From Lottia gigantea (lineage: Eukaryota; Mollusca; Gastropoda; Lottiidae), in NCBI RefSeq assembly GCF_000327385.1, contig NW_008708555.1, positions 1,169,398-1,233,397 on the forward strand: 64,000 nt of DNA, read 5' to 3'. Below are positions 32,540 to 45,659 of this stretch, one piece after another. The translations under genes and the position numbers were made by a program. Numbering within the stretch: the stretch's first letter is position 1; each line of letters begins with the position of its first letter. The notes below the pieces were generated by a model. It saw only the letters and a program-made list of their open reading frames with translations. It ran no database searches and was not told the origin of the DNA.

Positions 32540-32710
32540 TGTGGTAGTGGAATAGCTCAGTCAGTGGCGAGTTTGTCGTTGCTTGGCGATTAGGTGCCAT
32601 GGTTTTGAATCCCCCTCAAGGTAAGAAAACTTCTGATGCCTGTGCCCGTGCTGAGAGAGTCCACCTCGGTCAGAACGTAAACTTTGAATAAGTTCGATGA
32701 ACTTGTATCA
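32540..32710 (+). mobile_element. Second tRNA-headed SINE type
   Basis: GTGGAATAGCTCAGTCAGTG resembles a Pol III A box, and ATGGTTTTGAATCCCC about 50 bases on a B box. A non-tRNA body follows with CCTGTGCCCGTGCTGAGAGA and TCCACCTCGGTCAGAACG. The body differs from the SINE at 22205-22486. The spacing and body argue against a tRNA gene. Confidence 0.6.
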
Positions 32711-34127
32711 AGATTTTTTTATTGAGAGTAAAGAATATCTTTCAAAGCAAGGCAATTAGAATACAAAAAATATAAAATCAACAGAAGAATTTTTTGAAAA
32801 ACTAGATCTAACAAGGTCAATTAAGCTATATCACGATTTTGGATTCTTGAAAGTATTAGATTTAATACACTTAATTACTATAGAAAAACTGAGAAACTGC
32901 TATCATGTTGTGAAAAAAGATCTTAAGTACCATTTAAATCTGGATTCAGATTTAAAATCAAACTTATTAATTTCATTAAAAAGAATATAATAATAATGAG
33001 GCATGTATCTCAAGATATTTCTGCAATCTCTAGAAATTGCAAGTGAAATTCACATTATTTATTCTAAGGAATAAATCATTTCCTCTTGAATGATACAGAT
33101 AGATTCATACTTGAAACTGGTGTTCAACAAACTTCTAAACTTAATTAACTTCTAAAAACAACCAGTGCAAGTATGTCAAACCTTCAGTTTTGATGTAAGA
33201 CTCAAACGAATTACTTTGAATCAGCAGAAATGACTAAAATACCAGAAAAATATTGCCACATGTGTAAAAAAATCTTGAGTTCTATTAAGTCAAATTGCAA
33301 ATTTTTTTTAATTTTAAATGAAAGCAATTCAGATAATTGGCAGATAAATTACAAAAGAAAACAACTATTAAGAAATAGTAATAAATCTTCACAAATTGAA
33401 AAGAGAGTTGTAATGTATTCTGTCAGGCAATTCCTGTATATATTATTCTCGAAGTACAATAGACCTTCACGAATATTCACCATTCTACATGTCAACTTTT
33501 CCATTTTCCAAGTATAGCCATTTATTTTCCGTCCGTATTATGAAACCATAATGGGTTTAAGTTGTCTGAGAGCGAAAGCTAACAGGATTATAGCGAGGTG
33601 ATAATACATTTCTCCCTTTTGTATTTTTTTTTAATGTTCTTCCGTTTCCATCATTCCATGTTCTTGGATTTTTATGAACAAATTCGGTTTGAAAATTTGA
33701 TTGAAAATTGATATTAATGACCTGCAATACATCTATTAATTATAATATATTACCATTAAGCCAAATTTAGATCAATTTGGTTTTCAGATAAACTGATTTG
33801 TGCTACAAATGGATGGTTGGTTGACGATTTTTGCTTCCAGATGACTGATATTGTACAGTAAGTATGACTGTAGTAAAATGGACAATTACGCCATGTAGGG
33901 GAGTTGATTAAAGTCTTGAAAATATGTTAATAGTCCATCTTCAGAGAAATGATTTTACAGAATAGATGACAATATGACTTTAACTAATGATAAGTTCCAG
34001 ACAGAACAGTATATAAACCTGTCAAGATAATAGATAACAACTTTCACTGAGTTTCACACTAATATTTATATAATGACTTAAGAAAAAAAAAATAAGTCGA
34101 TAATCATGACCTTTCCAGAACAAAAAT

Positions 34128-34421
34128 TCAACTATCTTTTACGAGTACCATGTGGGACACAGGAACATTGCAGAATATCCAGCAATGTCTTGATGGACTG
34201 ATTACTTGTTTAGTTTTGTAAAGACACCAAAGTTTATGCCAAATTTGGCTTTTAACATCTGGAAAATTCTCAAAAACTAGCCACCCAAAAGTGTCAGAGG
34301 CAGAAGCAACTCCCATAAAAAGTAACGTTTTATGTCTGGCTCCAAAACATATTGATATCACATCCAAGGAACTGGTAGGGCCAGGTTTTTCGACTATATT
34401 TTTGATATATTGTTTAGCCAA
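34128..34421 (-). other. Unrecognised 97-codon open frame with raised G+C
   Basis: The frame starts MAKQYIKNIVEKPGPTSSLD and ends SHMVLVKDS. It is richer in G+C than the surrounding DNA and its composition is not simple repeat. I recognise no domain. It might be a remnant of a mobile-element gene or a lone exon. No splice context or promoter was found. Confidence 0.2.
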
Positions 34422-35090
34422 GCACGAAAGATAGAATTAACTAGATAAAGAAATATTAAACTTTACAAAGTGGAGACAAATAACTCAGAAAACAGATAAA
34501 ATCTTGTGAAAGTGGATTCCATAAAAACACATTTCAAGATTAAATTGATTTCACTAGAAAATTGTGTTTTACATTTACTTGACATCCCTTGACCTATAAT
34601 GAACTCCTTTGCACTTGCATTTGTCAACATACAGTTAACATACAGGTTCACAATGTAGTAGAGTTCATTTCAAAAACTGGGGGAAGAGAATTTCATTTAT
34701 TCATACAAAACCCTGAGGAAAAAACAAAAACGAATAAAACAACTAGACATTTCACGATTTTAAGTTTGCTTCAAGTACAGCTTGTAATCTGAAACTGACA
34801 GAAGACAATCTAAATTGATGGCCATCTATTCAATATAAATTGATTTTAACCTTAGTCCATGTTTTTTCCTCTACAAGATTATCTTATTGACGTTTGCATT
34901 AATCACAAAAGTCAAGTTATTCAGATCTACTGCAATTATATTACACAATACTATAGAGAAATTGACAAGTGTGTTGCATTGAAGAAAGCTGGGACAATTT
35001 GGGCATCACTGAGTATGGGACATGTAAAATAGGGAAAGATGAGACAATAGGGACATCATAGACTATGGGAAAAAAAGGAAAGCATGGGTA

Positions 35091-35290
35091 AATGGAACAA
35101 AGAAGGAGACTATGGAAAGCTGGGGAGAATGGGACAAAGAAGGAGACTATGGAAAGCTGGGGAGAATGGGACAAAGAAGGAGACTATGGAAAGCTGGGGA
35201 GAATGGGACAAAGAAGGAGACTATGGAAAGCATGGGTAAATGGGACGAAGAAGGAGACTATGGAAAGCTGGGGAGAATGGGACAAATAAG
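35091..35290 (+). repeat. Minisatellite, 37-bp period, about 5.4 copies
   Basis: AGAAGGAGACTATGGAAAGC starts at 35101, 35138 and 35175 and continues to about 35290, with unit GGGACAAAGAAGGAGACTAT + GGAAAGCTGGGGAGAAT. The copies are nearly identical and purine-rich on the plus strand. Because 37 is not a multiple of three, all frames stay open for a while and create false proteins. Confidence 0.95.
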
Positions 35291-35929
35291 GAGTATGGGA
35301 CAAAATTTCTTATGGGAAATTTGAGAAACACTGGTGGGACACGTCTAAATATTCGCTTAACCAGCTGACAGAGATCAATTTGAGCTATTTTAAGCAATGT
35401 TCAAATTGAAACTGTGACATGTGGATCACCTATAAATTGATACAGGTACTAAGGGAAGTATTTGCAGTCTAATTTTCCAGGTCCTTATCAACATTCTCCC
35501 ATTCAGATTTATCACAGAATATGCAAATATATAGCACAATTATACCTGTAGTCCTTACATTACTAAGACAAAGCAGTAAGAACACCATAAGAACATCAAC
35601 TGAGTATTCCTAGTCAAAGCTAACAATAGTTTCAATTGCTTATTAAGTTTGTAGTTTAACAAATCAAAAGAATCATAGCTAAAATTGATTGTATTGTATA
35701 AGTCAGGAGAAGTCTAGATTGTGTAATATCATAAAAAATAAATCTATATTCTCGCACATGTTAAGATTAATTTTGTTTCCAACCAATATTAATCAAATTT
35801 CAACTTAATTAAATTTTCACATTCCAAGTTTATCTGACTTGCACAATATTGAAATTTAATAAATGAGATTTTCTGATTATTGAGGCTAAATGTGAAATTA
35901 ATAACATGGAAAGTTGAATAACGTTAAGA

Positions 35930-36140
35930 TTTCTTTAAACTTTTCACAGTCAGACAATAAGCCAGTGATGTCTACTCCGCATCCCTGAAAATTTACCAAG
36001 CTAACAATTCTTTGCTGAAAAACTGAGAGTGAAATTAGTGTAGGATTAAAGAAAGGAATGATGCTAAGATGCTAGCTTGCTTTAAACTTTTCACAGTCAG
36101 ACAAGCCAGTCATGTCTGTCAACTCAGCATCCCTGAATAT
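35930..36140. repeat. Two-copy tandem duplication, about 144 bp
   Basis: AAACTTTTCACAGTCAGACAA and the following GCATCCCTGAA-ATTT segment occur at 35938 and again at 36083, moderately diverged. Confidence 0.7.
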
Positions 36141-36815
36141 TTGTGAACAATCCATTGCTAAGTAATTGCAAGAATTGAAGTGTATTTGTAACCTGATGGG
36201 ATGAAAAACCAAACCATTCCATTGTATCATTTCAAATAGGTTAAAACGTTTTGTTAAAAAACAAAAACAAAATTCTGTACCAAGGAAATATCCAACAGGA
36301 TAACTAAAACCACCAAACTCCATAGATATCCTAAATATTTAGATATTTGCTTTACCAGCTGATAATGTCATAATAATAGAAAATAAATTGGTAAAAACGG
36401 CTCATAGGAATGATAATTTAATAACAATCCATTGTACATGGTTTCATTGTATGAGAACCTGATGCCACATTTTAATTCTACAAAGTAATACATATATCTT
36501 AAATCAAGTTCTATAAAATATTTAGATGAAGATATTCCTTTAATGTATATGTGACCAACATCAAATGACAAGGTGACCGTGGTTTAATATGACATAAGGC
36601 TAATAGGATCTGGTATATAACAGGATATGTCACATTAACTGTACAACAATTTAACCATATATATAATATAATAGCCTGATCGGAATAATATTATTATATA
36701 CTAGTTATTTCCGAGTGCGCCAATTCATATCATATTTGTCATCAAATAATACTAATGGAGAAAAATTTAAAAGATAAATTTACTTTCGGAAATTACAATA
36801 ATAATAAAATATTTT

Positions 36816-37172
36816 CACTGTTAAAATAGTGCTCAATACATCAATTGTAGAGTGATATAGAAATACCACTGTTAAAATAATGCTCAATACATCAATTGTA
36901 GAGCAATATAGAAATACCACTGTTAAAATAGTGCTTAATACATCAATAGTAGAGTGATATAGAAATACCACTGTTAAAATAATGCTCAATACATCAATTG
37001 TAGAGCAATATAGAAATACCACTGTTAACATAGTGCTCAATACATCAATTGTAGAACGATATAGAAATACCACTGTTAAAATAGTGTTCAATACATCAAT
37101 TGTAGAGCGATATAGAAATACCACTGTTAAAATAGTGCTCAATACATCAATTGTAGAGTGATATAGAAATAT
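36816..37172. repeat. Minisatellite, 51-bp period, 7 copies
   Basis: Unit CACTGTTAAAATAGTGCTCA + ATACATCAATTGTAGAGTGA + TATAGAAATAC, with few substitutions. The period is a multiple of three, so a minus-strand frame of 120 codons with a 17-residue repeat runs through it. I read it as a by-product. Confidence 0.95.
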
Positions 37173-37561
37173 TTTAATAATATTTCTACCTTTGAAAACT
37201 ATATGATCAAATGTAGTTTAAAAGCAAATGAAAACCGACAGCAAAATCTACAAAAAAAAACCCATTAAGTCACACACAAATGACACAATTACTATGTTTT
37301 GTATGAAACTGGAGCACACTATCCCCTGAGTTAATAATGATATTAATATTGGCCTGTTTTGATTATATACAGTTATTGAATATAATCAATATATCAATAT
37401 AAGGCATCACATTTCATTAATCATTGACTAATAAATCATAGAGTATTTCAACTTTCTATAGTCAGCATAGTCATTTCAATTGTTGTCTAATTAATGGAGT
37501 GGAGCCTTTATTTCTTAAGTTTCTATTCAAAACAGGATTTGACACTTAAAACATAAAAATA

Positions 37562-37625
37562 AAATGAATGGAGTTTTACATCCTACTTTTCTGCACCATG
37601 TATGCTAATGAAGGACGGATGTGTG
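37562..37625 (+). repeat. Short dispersed repeat containing ATGAATGGAGTTTTAC
   Basis: ATGAATGGAGTTTTACATCC + TACTTTTCTGCACCATG, followed by TGCTAATGAAGGACGG. The closest relative is 46682-46740. Confidence 0.7.
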
Positions 37626-38541
37626 CTCTTATCAAATTCATTGGGAACAAGCACAATTCAAGTCATCTTCAATACTTGAGTATAAGCATACAAAGATACA
37701 GAATCTATAGACTGAAGTGTATCACTCAATAACAACAGGATGTTCACAGAAATCCCAGTTCAAGGTCTACATCTATTTTACAATTTTAGCTAAACTACCT
37801 GAAATCAGTTATTAAAACATTTTAATTCCTCATTTATTATATAACAAGTAATTTAATATAAATCTTGGCACAGTTTATGTTTCAATGTAAAAATTACATT
37901 TCATTTTAAACAAGTTTTTATTAAACAAAAGAGCAGTTAGTATAAGAGGCAATCTAATTGTCATCCATGATCTGAAAATTGATTCTGCTTTTTCTGTTCA
38001 AGGTCAATCAATATTAAACCAATCAAATGCTTTGTTTGTTAACCTGTTTTTTTTTAAAAAAAACACAGAATACGATTTAAAAAAAAATCTTATCAGATGA
38101 GAAGGCACAAATAGAATTCTAATCAGATTGCATTAAAAATTTATTTCAAGATAAGTCCCGATAAATATTACCTTTATCATGATATATTATTATTAAATAT
38201 CATGATATCAACTATAGACCCAATTTGTCAAGTCTTGAATAATTGCCTGGTGTTATTTTTTACGAGTATCAAAAAATCTAAAACATGCAAATTTGAGAAA
38301 ATTTGAGAAATTTTAAATCTGAAGTTTTAACGTAGAAGTTAAAAAAAAAAACTTATTCTTGTACTAAAGTTGAACGAAGTATTAACTATCGGTAAAACTT
38401 TACAAGAATTCAAAACTCAATCCTTTGGTGTCCAGGCTCTGATAGTTCACAAATAAATAACATTGTTTTGCATTGTAAGGAAACAAAAAACATGAATGTC
38501 CAAAATAAGCTCAAAAACTGCCCTCAACACTCAAATTTTAT

Positions 38542-38839
38542 CTTTATTCTGCCAAGTCCTTTCCCTCTACTCTGCCTAGTCCTTTACCTATATTCTGTCA
38601 AGTCCTTTACCTATATTCTGTCAAGTCCTTTCCCTCTATTCTGTCAAGTCCTTTACCTCTATTCTGCCAAGTCCTTTACATATATTCTGTCAAGTCCTTT
38701 CCCTCTATTCTGTCAAGTCCTTTACCTCTATTCTGTCAAGTCCTTTCCCTCTATTCTGTCAAGTCCTTTACCTCTATTCTGCCAAGTCCTTTACATATAT
38801 TCTGTCAAGTCCTTTACCTCTATTCTGTCAAGTCCTTTA
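38542..38839 (+). repeat. Minisatellite, 23-bp period, about 13 copies
   Basis: Unit CTGTCAAGTCCTTTACCTCT + ATT, with T/C and CC/TC variants arranged in a longer mosaic pattern. The 162-codon plus-strand frame at 38468-38956 follows from 3 x 23 = 69. Confidence 0.95.
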
Positions 38840-39370
38840 AAAATGCTATGTCCAGCAAAACAAAACTTTAACAAACAAAAAACTCACAACACAAAACTTT
38901 ACAAACTAAAACACTCACATTTTGAATTGCACCTTATCCTGTGTCACACGTGTTAAGTTTCTCTTGTTTCAGTCAAAACTTCTTAACAAAAAACTCACTT
39001 GTAAGACCACTGATAAAATTTCAACTATAAGTACAGTTACATTACATTATACACATTTCATAACCCGGGTTATAAGGATATAGATGACCTTGTTTGACCT
39101 ATGAACTCAAATAACCTATGACCTAATATGACACTTCACCTGACAATAGCCTGTCACCTGTGATTTGCTCTGACATAATAACTGACACACTGACCTGACT
39201 TCAATATGTTTAAGTCTAATTAACTCTTAGTAAACAGTTGAATGAAATCTTACAGACTCAATGACTACGGTGAATAGAACGATGTTCACTGAATGTTGAT
39301 ATTTACTTGAATCGTTCTGCAGTTTAAATATTAATGAATGTAGAGTTATTTGATTGATATAGTTTAACTA

Positions 39371-39722
39371 TGAATGAATGAATGAATAAATGAATGGATG
39401 TAGAGAATGAGTGAATGAATGAATGAATGAATGGATGTAGAGAATGAGTGAATGAATGAATGAATGAATGAATGGATGTAGAGAATGAGTGAATGAATGA
39501 ATGAATGAATGGATGTAGAGAATGAGTGAATGAATGAATGAATGGATGTAGAGAATGAGTGAATGAATGAATGAATGAATGAATGGATGTAGAGAATGAG
39601 TGAATGAATGAATGAATGAATGAATGGATGTAGAGAATGAGTGAATGAATGAATGGATGTAGTGAGTGAGTGAATGGATGTAGAGAATGAGTGAATGAAT
39701 GAATGAATGAATGAATGAATCT
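39371..39722 (+). repeat. Compound (GAAT)n satellite with GGATGTAGAGAATGAGT interruptions
   Basis: Runs of three to seven GAAT units alternate with GGATGTAGAGAATGAGT about nine times. Run lengths vary from copy to copy, consistent with ongoing slippage. A 136-codon minus-strand frame of SFIHS-type repeats is a side effect. Confidence 0.95.
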
Positions 39723-40279
39723 ATACCTAATCAATTAAAAAGACAATAATTTCCTTCTTATCAGTAGCCAGCCTATTAGTACTATATTCTTATCATCTTA
39801 TCATTATAATTAACAATAAACTAGAGATAGGTCCAATACTAACAAGTGTAAAGAACTAATCTACTTATTAGCCATATAATCAATACGTGCCATTTTCATT
39901 CTGAAGCTATAGTCTCGAATCTTCTATCACAGATAACTTCTAACAATCACAAGAACATCATGAGATTTAGGCCCTCCCACAGATGCTCATAATTTTGACT
40001 TGGATTTAAATTCGTTAAGCTAAAAAGACATTGAAATTCTTGTAATTCAAATTGTCTGTGATCAAAGACTCTTTGTCTCTTAAGTTGGTCGATCAAATCC
40101 TTATCAGTGGATTTGGCACATTAAAAAGCTAAACCAAAACAATTTTGAATTTTTTAACCTATTCTGTTTGCCTGACATTAAGGAGATACACATTCACTTC
40201 AAAATCAAGTAAGTTTATAACATTTCACTTCAATTCCAAACCAATTCATGTACATGATGAAAATAATCAAGAACACTAT

Positions 40280-41240
40280 TGAAAGAAGTCATTAGAATGC
40301 ACACACATGTAACACAACATTAAAAAAAATACTACAACTCTAGTTCACTGCCTTTGATCAGTTTACCATTTATTTACAACTCAACATAAGCTTGCAGAAT
40401 CACATTCTGGATAAATCAAGCTTCCATGATTTCATGGATTGCAGTACAATAAAAACTCAATCCAAAAACATGAAATTTGACAAAGATATTTTTCTCCTAA
40501 TGCATAGTTCACAATACTTACAGTAGTATGATGTAAAATGCACTTTCTGAATGCATCATATTTTGAGCTCAAACATAATTATGGTGAAGATCCACTACAA
40601 TCCATAAAAATGTAAAGTAATGAGAACTGAAACCAAATTTCCATTGAACTTCTTTAGTATATCATGATTTCATCTTTAATTCACTAATGATACAAAACTT
40701 TAAAGCTTGTTCTATATCAATTAGACTTGAGCATGTCAATAAAATACATTACAATGCACACACGAGAAACAATACACAACCCAAAAACAAAATCCAACTA
40801 TCTTAGTATACTCTTGACTTATCTTAATTCATTTAAACATTAAGTTTGAAGGCATCATATACTGTAGAATAACAATTAGACCTTACATTTTCAGAAAATA
40901 CACTACAATATGCACACAAACCAAACCAATCATAATACCTACCTTACTTTTTTTTTACTATTCCTCATTCATTTATACAATATGCTTAAAAAATTCAACA
41001 CATGTTGTAGCTTATATATCTAGCCTTGATTTTACATGTCAAAAAATGCATTACAATGCACACACATGCAAACAAACATACACAAATCATAAACATACAA
41101 ACTCACTAACTTGATTTTGACAAAAAAGTAGGCTCAAAGAAAAGCAACACATGTTGAATATGTCTGGCCTTGACTTTACATGTTAAGAAATGCATTACAA
41201 TGCACACACATAAGAAACAAACATACATGCATAATATGTT
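40280..41240. repeat. Decayed dispersed or tandem CATTACAATGCACACACA repeats
   Basis: CA(T/C)TA(C/G)AATGCACACAC(A/G) followed by AAACAA-CATACACAA words occurs near 40292, 40748, 40905, 41047 and 41190. The spacing is irregular at about 140-160 bp in the last three. Confidence 0.6.
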
Positions 41241-41704
41241 CATTCTTATAAAGGCCAATATTGATAAGGGTAACTGCTATATAAATATTAAGGCCAGTTA
41301 TGTTTATTCCTTATTCAACCAGATGAGCTCTTCTTGATAAGATTATTGATAAAATCACACACCTTTATCAGTAAATAGATGGAACCATGGTTAACTTTAT
41401 CCAAATACCTTCCTAAAGGCAGTGAGTTTTAACCCTTACATACGAGAAGGTTGTCCAGAGTTACATTGTGTTCATGTTTACAAAACAAATCATAAAACAA
41501 TATGCAAGAGTGTTGATTGGCTGGATTGAAAATCTTAATCCCATATTGCCTGAGTTATTCACCATTTAGAATATCAAAGTCTTTAAAGACTTTTAAAACT
41601 AGTTGTGTCCATTGCTGTCAAAGTCTGCAGGAAACTCAGCATTACAGTTTAATTGTAAACTCCACCTTACTAATTGCTGTTATATTTTGTGACTCTTGAC
41701 AAGC

Positions 41705-41905
41705 CGTTGCAGTCTCAAATCTAAGTTAACTTGACATAACTGTCGATTTTCATAAAATCATTAGTTATACCTAACTATGTGCAGGCAAATTTCACTCTTG
41801 ACAAACTATTGCTGTGTCAAATCTAAGTTAACTTGACTAATTTCATATAATCGTAAGCTATATCTCTTGACGAACCAGTGCCTTGTCAAATGTGAGGTTA
41901 TATTG
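41705..41905 (+). repeat. Tandem array, about 100-bp unit, 3 copies
   Basis: CTCTTGAC(A/G)A(G/A)CC-TTGC-G-(C/G)TCAAAT-T(A/G)AG(G/T)TTA repeats at about 41690, 41800 and 41865. Each unit includes TCAAATCTAAGTTAACTTGAC, and this also appears at 42100. Confidence 0.6.
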
Positions 41906-42100
41906 CACTTTGGTTAAAGCGTTGGTTCTTTACATGCTTGGTTGCTGTGGATTCTGATCTCGTGTGAAATTCCAATGACCTTGAATAAGTCATCTTCACT
42001 CATAATTCCAGTTGACAATCCGGAAAATATCAATGCTTAGATACTTAACTGTGAACCTAATTTGTTATCCTTGTAATATATAGTTGTTTCTTTTCTTTAA
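41905..42100 (+). mobile_element. tRNA-derived SINE, second copy (body rearranged)
   Basis: The head GGTTAAAGCGTTGGTTCTTT and the body AATGACCTTGAATAAGTCAT and CTTCACTCATAATTCCAG match the SINE at 22205-22486 in reverse orientation. The CAGCTGTAAATGGGTAC and GACCAGCTGGTAGA part is lost or changed. The tail TTATCCTTGTAATATATAGT and GTTTCTTTTC is kept. Confidence 0.8.
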
Positions 42101-43369
42101 ATCTAAGTTAACTTGACTGTTAACTTTCAAATAACAATCCAAATACACAACAAACTTGATAAGCAGTATGAAGTGGCCCAAGATTTGAATAATGCATTGA
42201 ATAAACAATTTTATCTTTTCAATAAGCTGATAAACAGTCTCTTTATATTCCAATTTACATCTGAATTGTTAACTATTTCAAACTGTTTTTTATCTAAATA
42301 TACTGCAGAGTGAGCAAAGTCAATTTTAAATGGGTATTTTTTTGTCCAGATATAATGTAAAAGGTAGGTAAGAGATCAAAGTCGATTCGAGGGATTGTCA
42401 AAAATAAAATCCAATGTAAAAATATGCTAAAGGGCAGTTATTGATGAAAAGAAAACAAGACAATGACCCTGCTATCTGAACCTTATTATGTTGCTTAAAT
42501 AAAATGGAGCTAAACATGTCACTACGCTAATAGGTTCTTTTGAGCATGGGTGAGATTAAAGGTTGCTAACCGACCTCAAGTCAATTATCTATGAATACAG
42601 CATATCACCAAAGAAATGTAAGCTAAATAGGGCATGTCATATTCAATCTATGCTAATGCTTTTTTCATGTTCAATGCTATACAGCTGTACACCTTACTAG
42701 GCTAATTTCTATTTCATCAGTATATAACAAAAAGAGAGAATAACCAGGCCACATTGAATGAAACATATTTAAAATAAAGGGCATGCACACCACAAAAGCG
42801 TAGCAATAAAAAATTCAACTAGGCTTATGCCTTTTCTTCAAAAAATAAAGAGTAAGGGCAAGTTATGAACCTAAACCTGATTCAAAAACGGGCTAAAACG
42901 CTACAATCAGTAAAAAGACAATAGCCCGATATAAATGCCTGTGTTATTGTAACATTGCTTTACCACAATGTTACAACCTAAAACTAACAATCTAAGAACA
43001 AGGTTTCTTAAAGGCAACTGCATGTATGAATTATTGGACATTGACAGCCACATCCAGACTAGGCTGGCAAATATAATTTAATCCTTGTAAGACTGTCACG
43101 CTGGACACACTATTAACAGTCTAGGTAATATTGACACTAAGTTTACCAGGCACAAATCAGAAGTGTAAGATGACGTCTCACACTAGCTCGTGACCCAGCT
43201 CAACTGCACGTAAAGTCAGGACAAACTAAACACAGTACACTGGTGTTACTCTCCAGTACAGAAAGGTAAAATTGTGATCTTCTGACCCTTATTAATGTTC
43301 ATATTAAATCACCAGACTAAAAACTTTTCATCTAAAATGTAATGTCTTGTTAGTACATGTCTACTAAAT

Positions 43370-43765
43370 GTGTTTAGAAGCCAGAGCTTTGACACAGACT
43401 CGTCCTATGTTTTCCGGTATGTTTCATATATAAAAAAAAACCTCATCAGGACACGTCACAGGTTTTTGGAAATGGAAGATTTATAATAAATACATGCCTA
43501 AACCACCAGACTTAAAAAAAAAACAGCTAATCTTAAATGTTTGTCGTAATGTCTTTCTAGTGCACATTTTATAATTGATGCCTACTTGAATGTCCTTGAC
43601 AAGAGCTCATCTTATTTTGCTGATGTGTTTCAGACATAATAACCTCATCAGGACCTGTATACAATGGAGCTTGAGCTCTAGTTTGATGTGACTGTGTCTA
43701 ATAGACAATGAAACGAGCACATCTCATACTGCCAACATAAACCTCATCAGAAAGCTTGTTTTTAA
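43370..43765. repeat. Decayed tandem array, about 100-210-bp spacing, 3 copies
   Basis: GACA-GAGCTCATC-TA--TTGCTGATGT-TTTCA, then AACCTCATCAGGACA, repeats ending near 43455, 43655 and 43752. Confidence 0.55.
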
Positions 43766-44389
43766 ATAAAGGTTATTCTTCCCACATAGTACTTGAAGCA
43801 TATGAGCAGTGTATACTCACATAATAGATCATTACAAAAGAGGACCTAGTTTAATAGACAAACCATACAAAATTTAATGCTGCATAACATTTCACTAAGT
43901 GATTGCAAGGCTGGTATCTTATGTAGCATGCAGGGCCTTAACTATATACAGGTGAAAGATTGATGGTCAATTTGACAAAAAAATATATAAATGATGTCTA
44001 ATGAATAGGTGATTATCGTTTGAAGCTACCAAAAAACTCTTCCCCAAAATTTTTTAGGTACAATTTTGGCATGATTGGCAATACCCAGCAATAGAATGCA
44101 AGGCTGATCTTTAATTTTCTTCAACCTAATTTAATAAGATTAAACACTTCACTAACAGTAAGTGATGTATAAAGTAAATTAAACACTCATTACATGCAAT
44201 CTTGTCTTTCAAGTAGAAAATATCAGCACGTTGATATGCTATGAAGTAATCTTATTACATAACCTTATCTTAAACTCAGGGCGGTGTGCCAGAAACATGT
44301 TAAATTATCTCCATGTCACTTAAAGAGACCTTGTTGTCTAGGTTAGCCAGCCTTACTAGCTGATTGTGCTCCATTTCAGCTATCTTTGG

Positions 44390-45140
44390 TGCTTTTAGCA
44401 ATCTACTGCTCATATTTTGACATGATATGAATTAGTTATGACATGAGTTTTTTTTTTTAATTGCAGGAATCACAGATATCAGACAAAAGAATTACGACAA
44501 TTGCTCAATTTCAGCTTTCCTTGGTAAAAAAAAATCATAATAATTCAATAGAATATATGATTGCTCAATTTTAATTTCTCATTGTGATTTCATCAATATA
44601 GATATTGCTTATATTCTGACCTTATATGTATGAGTAATACACTCTTTTGGAATTACAGGAGCCACAGATATCAGACAAATAAATTGCAATGGTGTAAATA
44701 GAAGATATGAGGGTTGTCTCTGAAATACATACAGTGGGGAGACAACTCTTTTAAATCCTTTTAATCAATAGAGAACAGTTAGACCTTTGATACTTCAAAG
44801 ACTAGAAAATCTCTTTACAATCCCACTAATTATCAGATTACTGTTTTCCATCCATAGACCATCTTGACACACAGAAAACTACTGATAAGCTAAGATGATG
44901 TTGGTGCAGAATGTAACAGATAGAAGAAGATTTTACCAGGTCTGTTCATGAAATGTCAATCTGGCTTTCTATAGGCACAATAACAAAGGATGGACCTTGA
45001 TAGCTTGATATAGAAAACAACTGCATGATAAACTAAGATAATGTTGGTGCAGAATGTAAGAGATAGAGGTTTGATTGTTGTACCAGGTTTATTCATGTAT
45101 TTGCCTGTATCTGGCTTTCTACTGGCACAAGGAAATAGAT
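44390..45140. repeat. Two adjacent two-copy duplications
   Basis: First, CTCATATTTTGAC-T-ATATGAA with AATTGCAGGAATCACAGATATCAGACAAA recurs near 44405-44490 and 44600-44680. Second, GATGTTGGTGCAGAATGTAA with the ACCAGGT-T-TTCATG and TCTGGCTTTCTA-(T/G)GGCACAA block recurs near 44895-44985 and 45045-45130. Both are moderately diverged. Confidence 0.65.
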
Positions 45141-45659
45141 GGACCTTTACTACCAGACACTGGAAGCTTCATATAGGATATGAGTATGAGTTAGGTTTCT
45201 TATTCAAGTCACACTAGATCATCTTAGAACATATACAGATATAGAATTAATACAGTACATTGATACTATCAATAAAGGTATAATTCTACAGCCATATGAA
45301 ACTAGAACTTTGACATACTCTATGAATCTGTTATTACATTATTGCAGAGGAAAAACCATTACATTTAGCTCGATGTCAGGTTATATTTTTCCAATATTGA
45401 TGTTTGTGATAAATATGAAAAAGTTTGTCATATCACACTAGAACTTTAGACAACCAGTCTACTGTCATGAATATATTTATTTAGTTGATATAAATGTCTA
45501 GTGAATGTATTGACATTGATGATATTTTTTGAAGCGCTCTCAGCCAGATCCTTGCCTCTCCTCTTCCCCCAAAATTTTGACCTTATTGCCCATGACAACT
45601 TGACATATTCTGTGTATCTGTTATCTTTACATATATTTCAAATTATTTTTAGCGAAAAT

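Noticed and set aside
35092-35324. Overlapping repeat proteins in the 37-bp array
   Set aside because: The same peptide appears in shifted frames because 37 is not a multiple of three. There is no selection for one frame.
36780-37142. A 120-codon protein with 17-residue repeats
   Set aside because: Product of the 51-bp minisatellite, whose period is a multiple of three. No domain, start context or flanking exon.
38468-38956. A 162-codon plus-strand repeat protein
   Set aside because: Side effect of the 23-bp array (69 = 3 x 23). The flanking codons are low-complexity and AT-rich.
39324-39734. A 136-codon Ser/His/Ile-rich repeat protein
   Set aside because: Translation of (GAAT)n microsatellite DNA.
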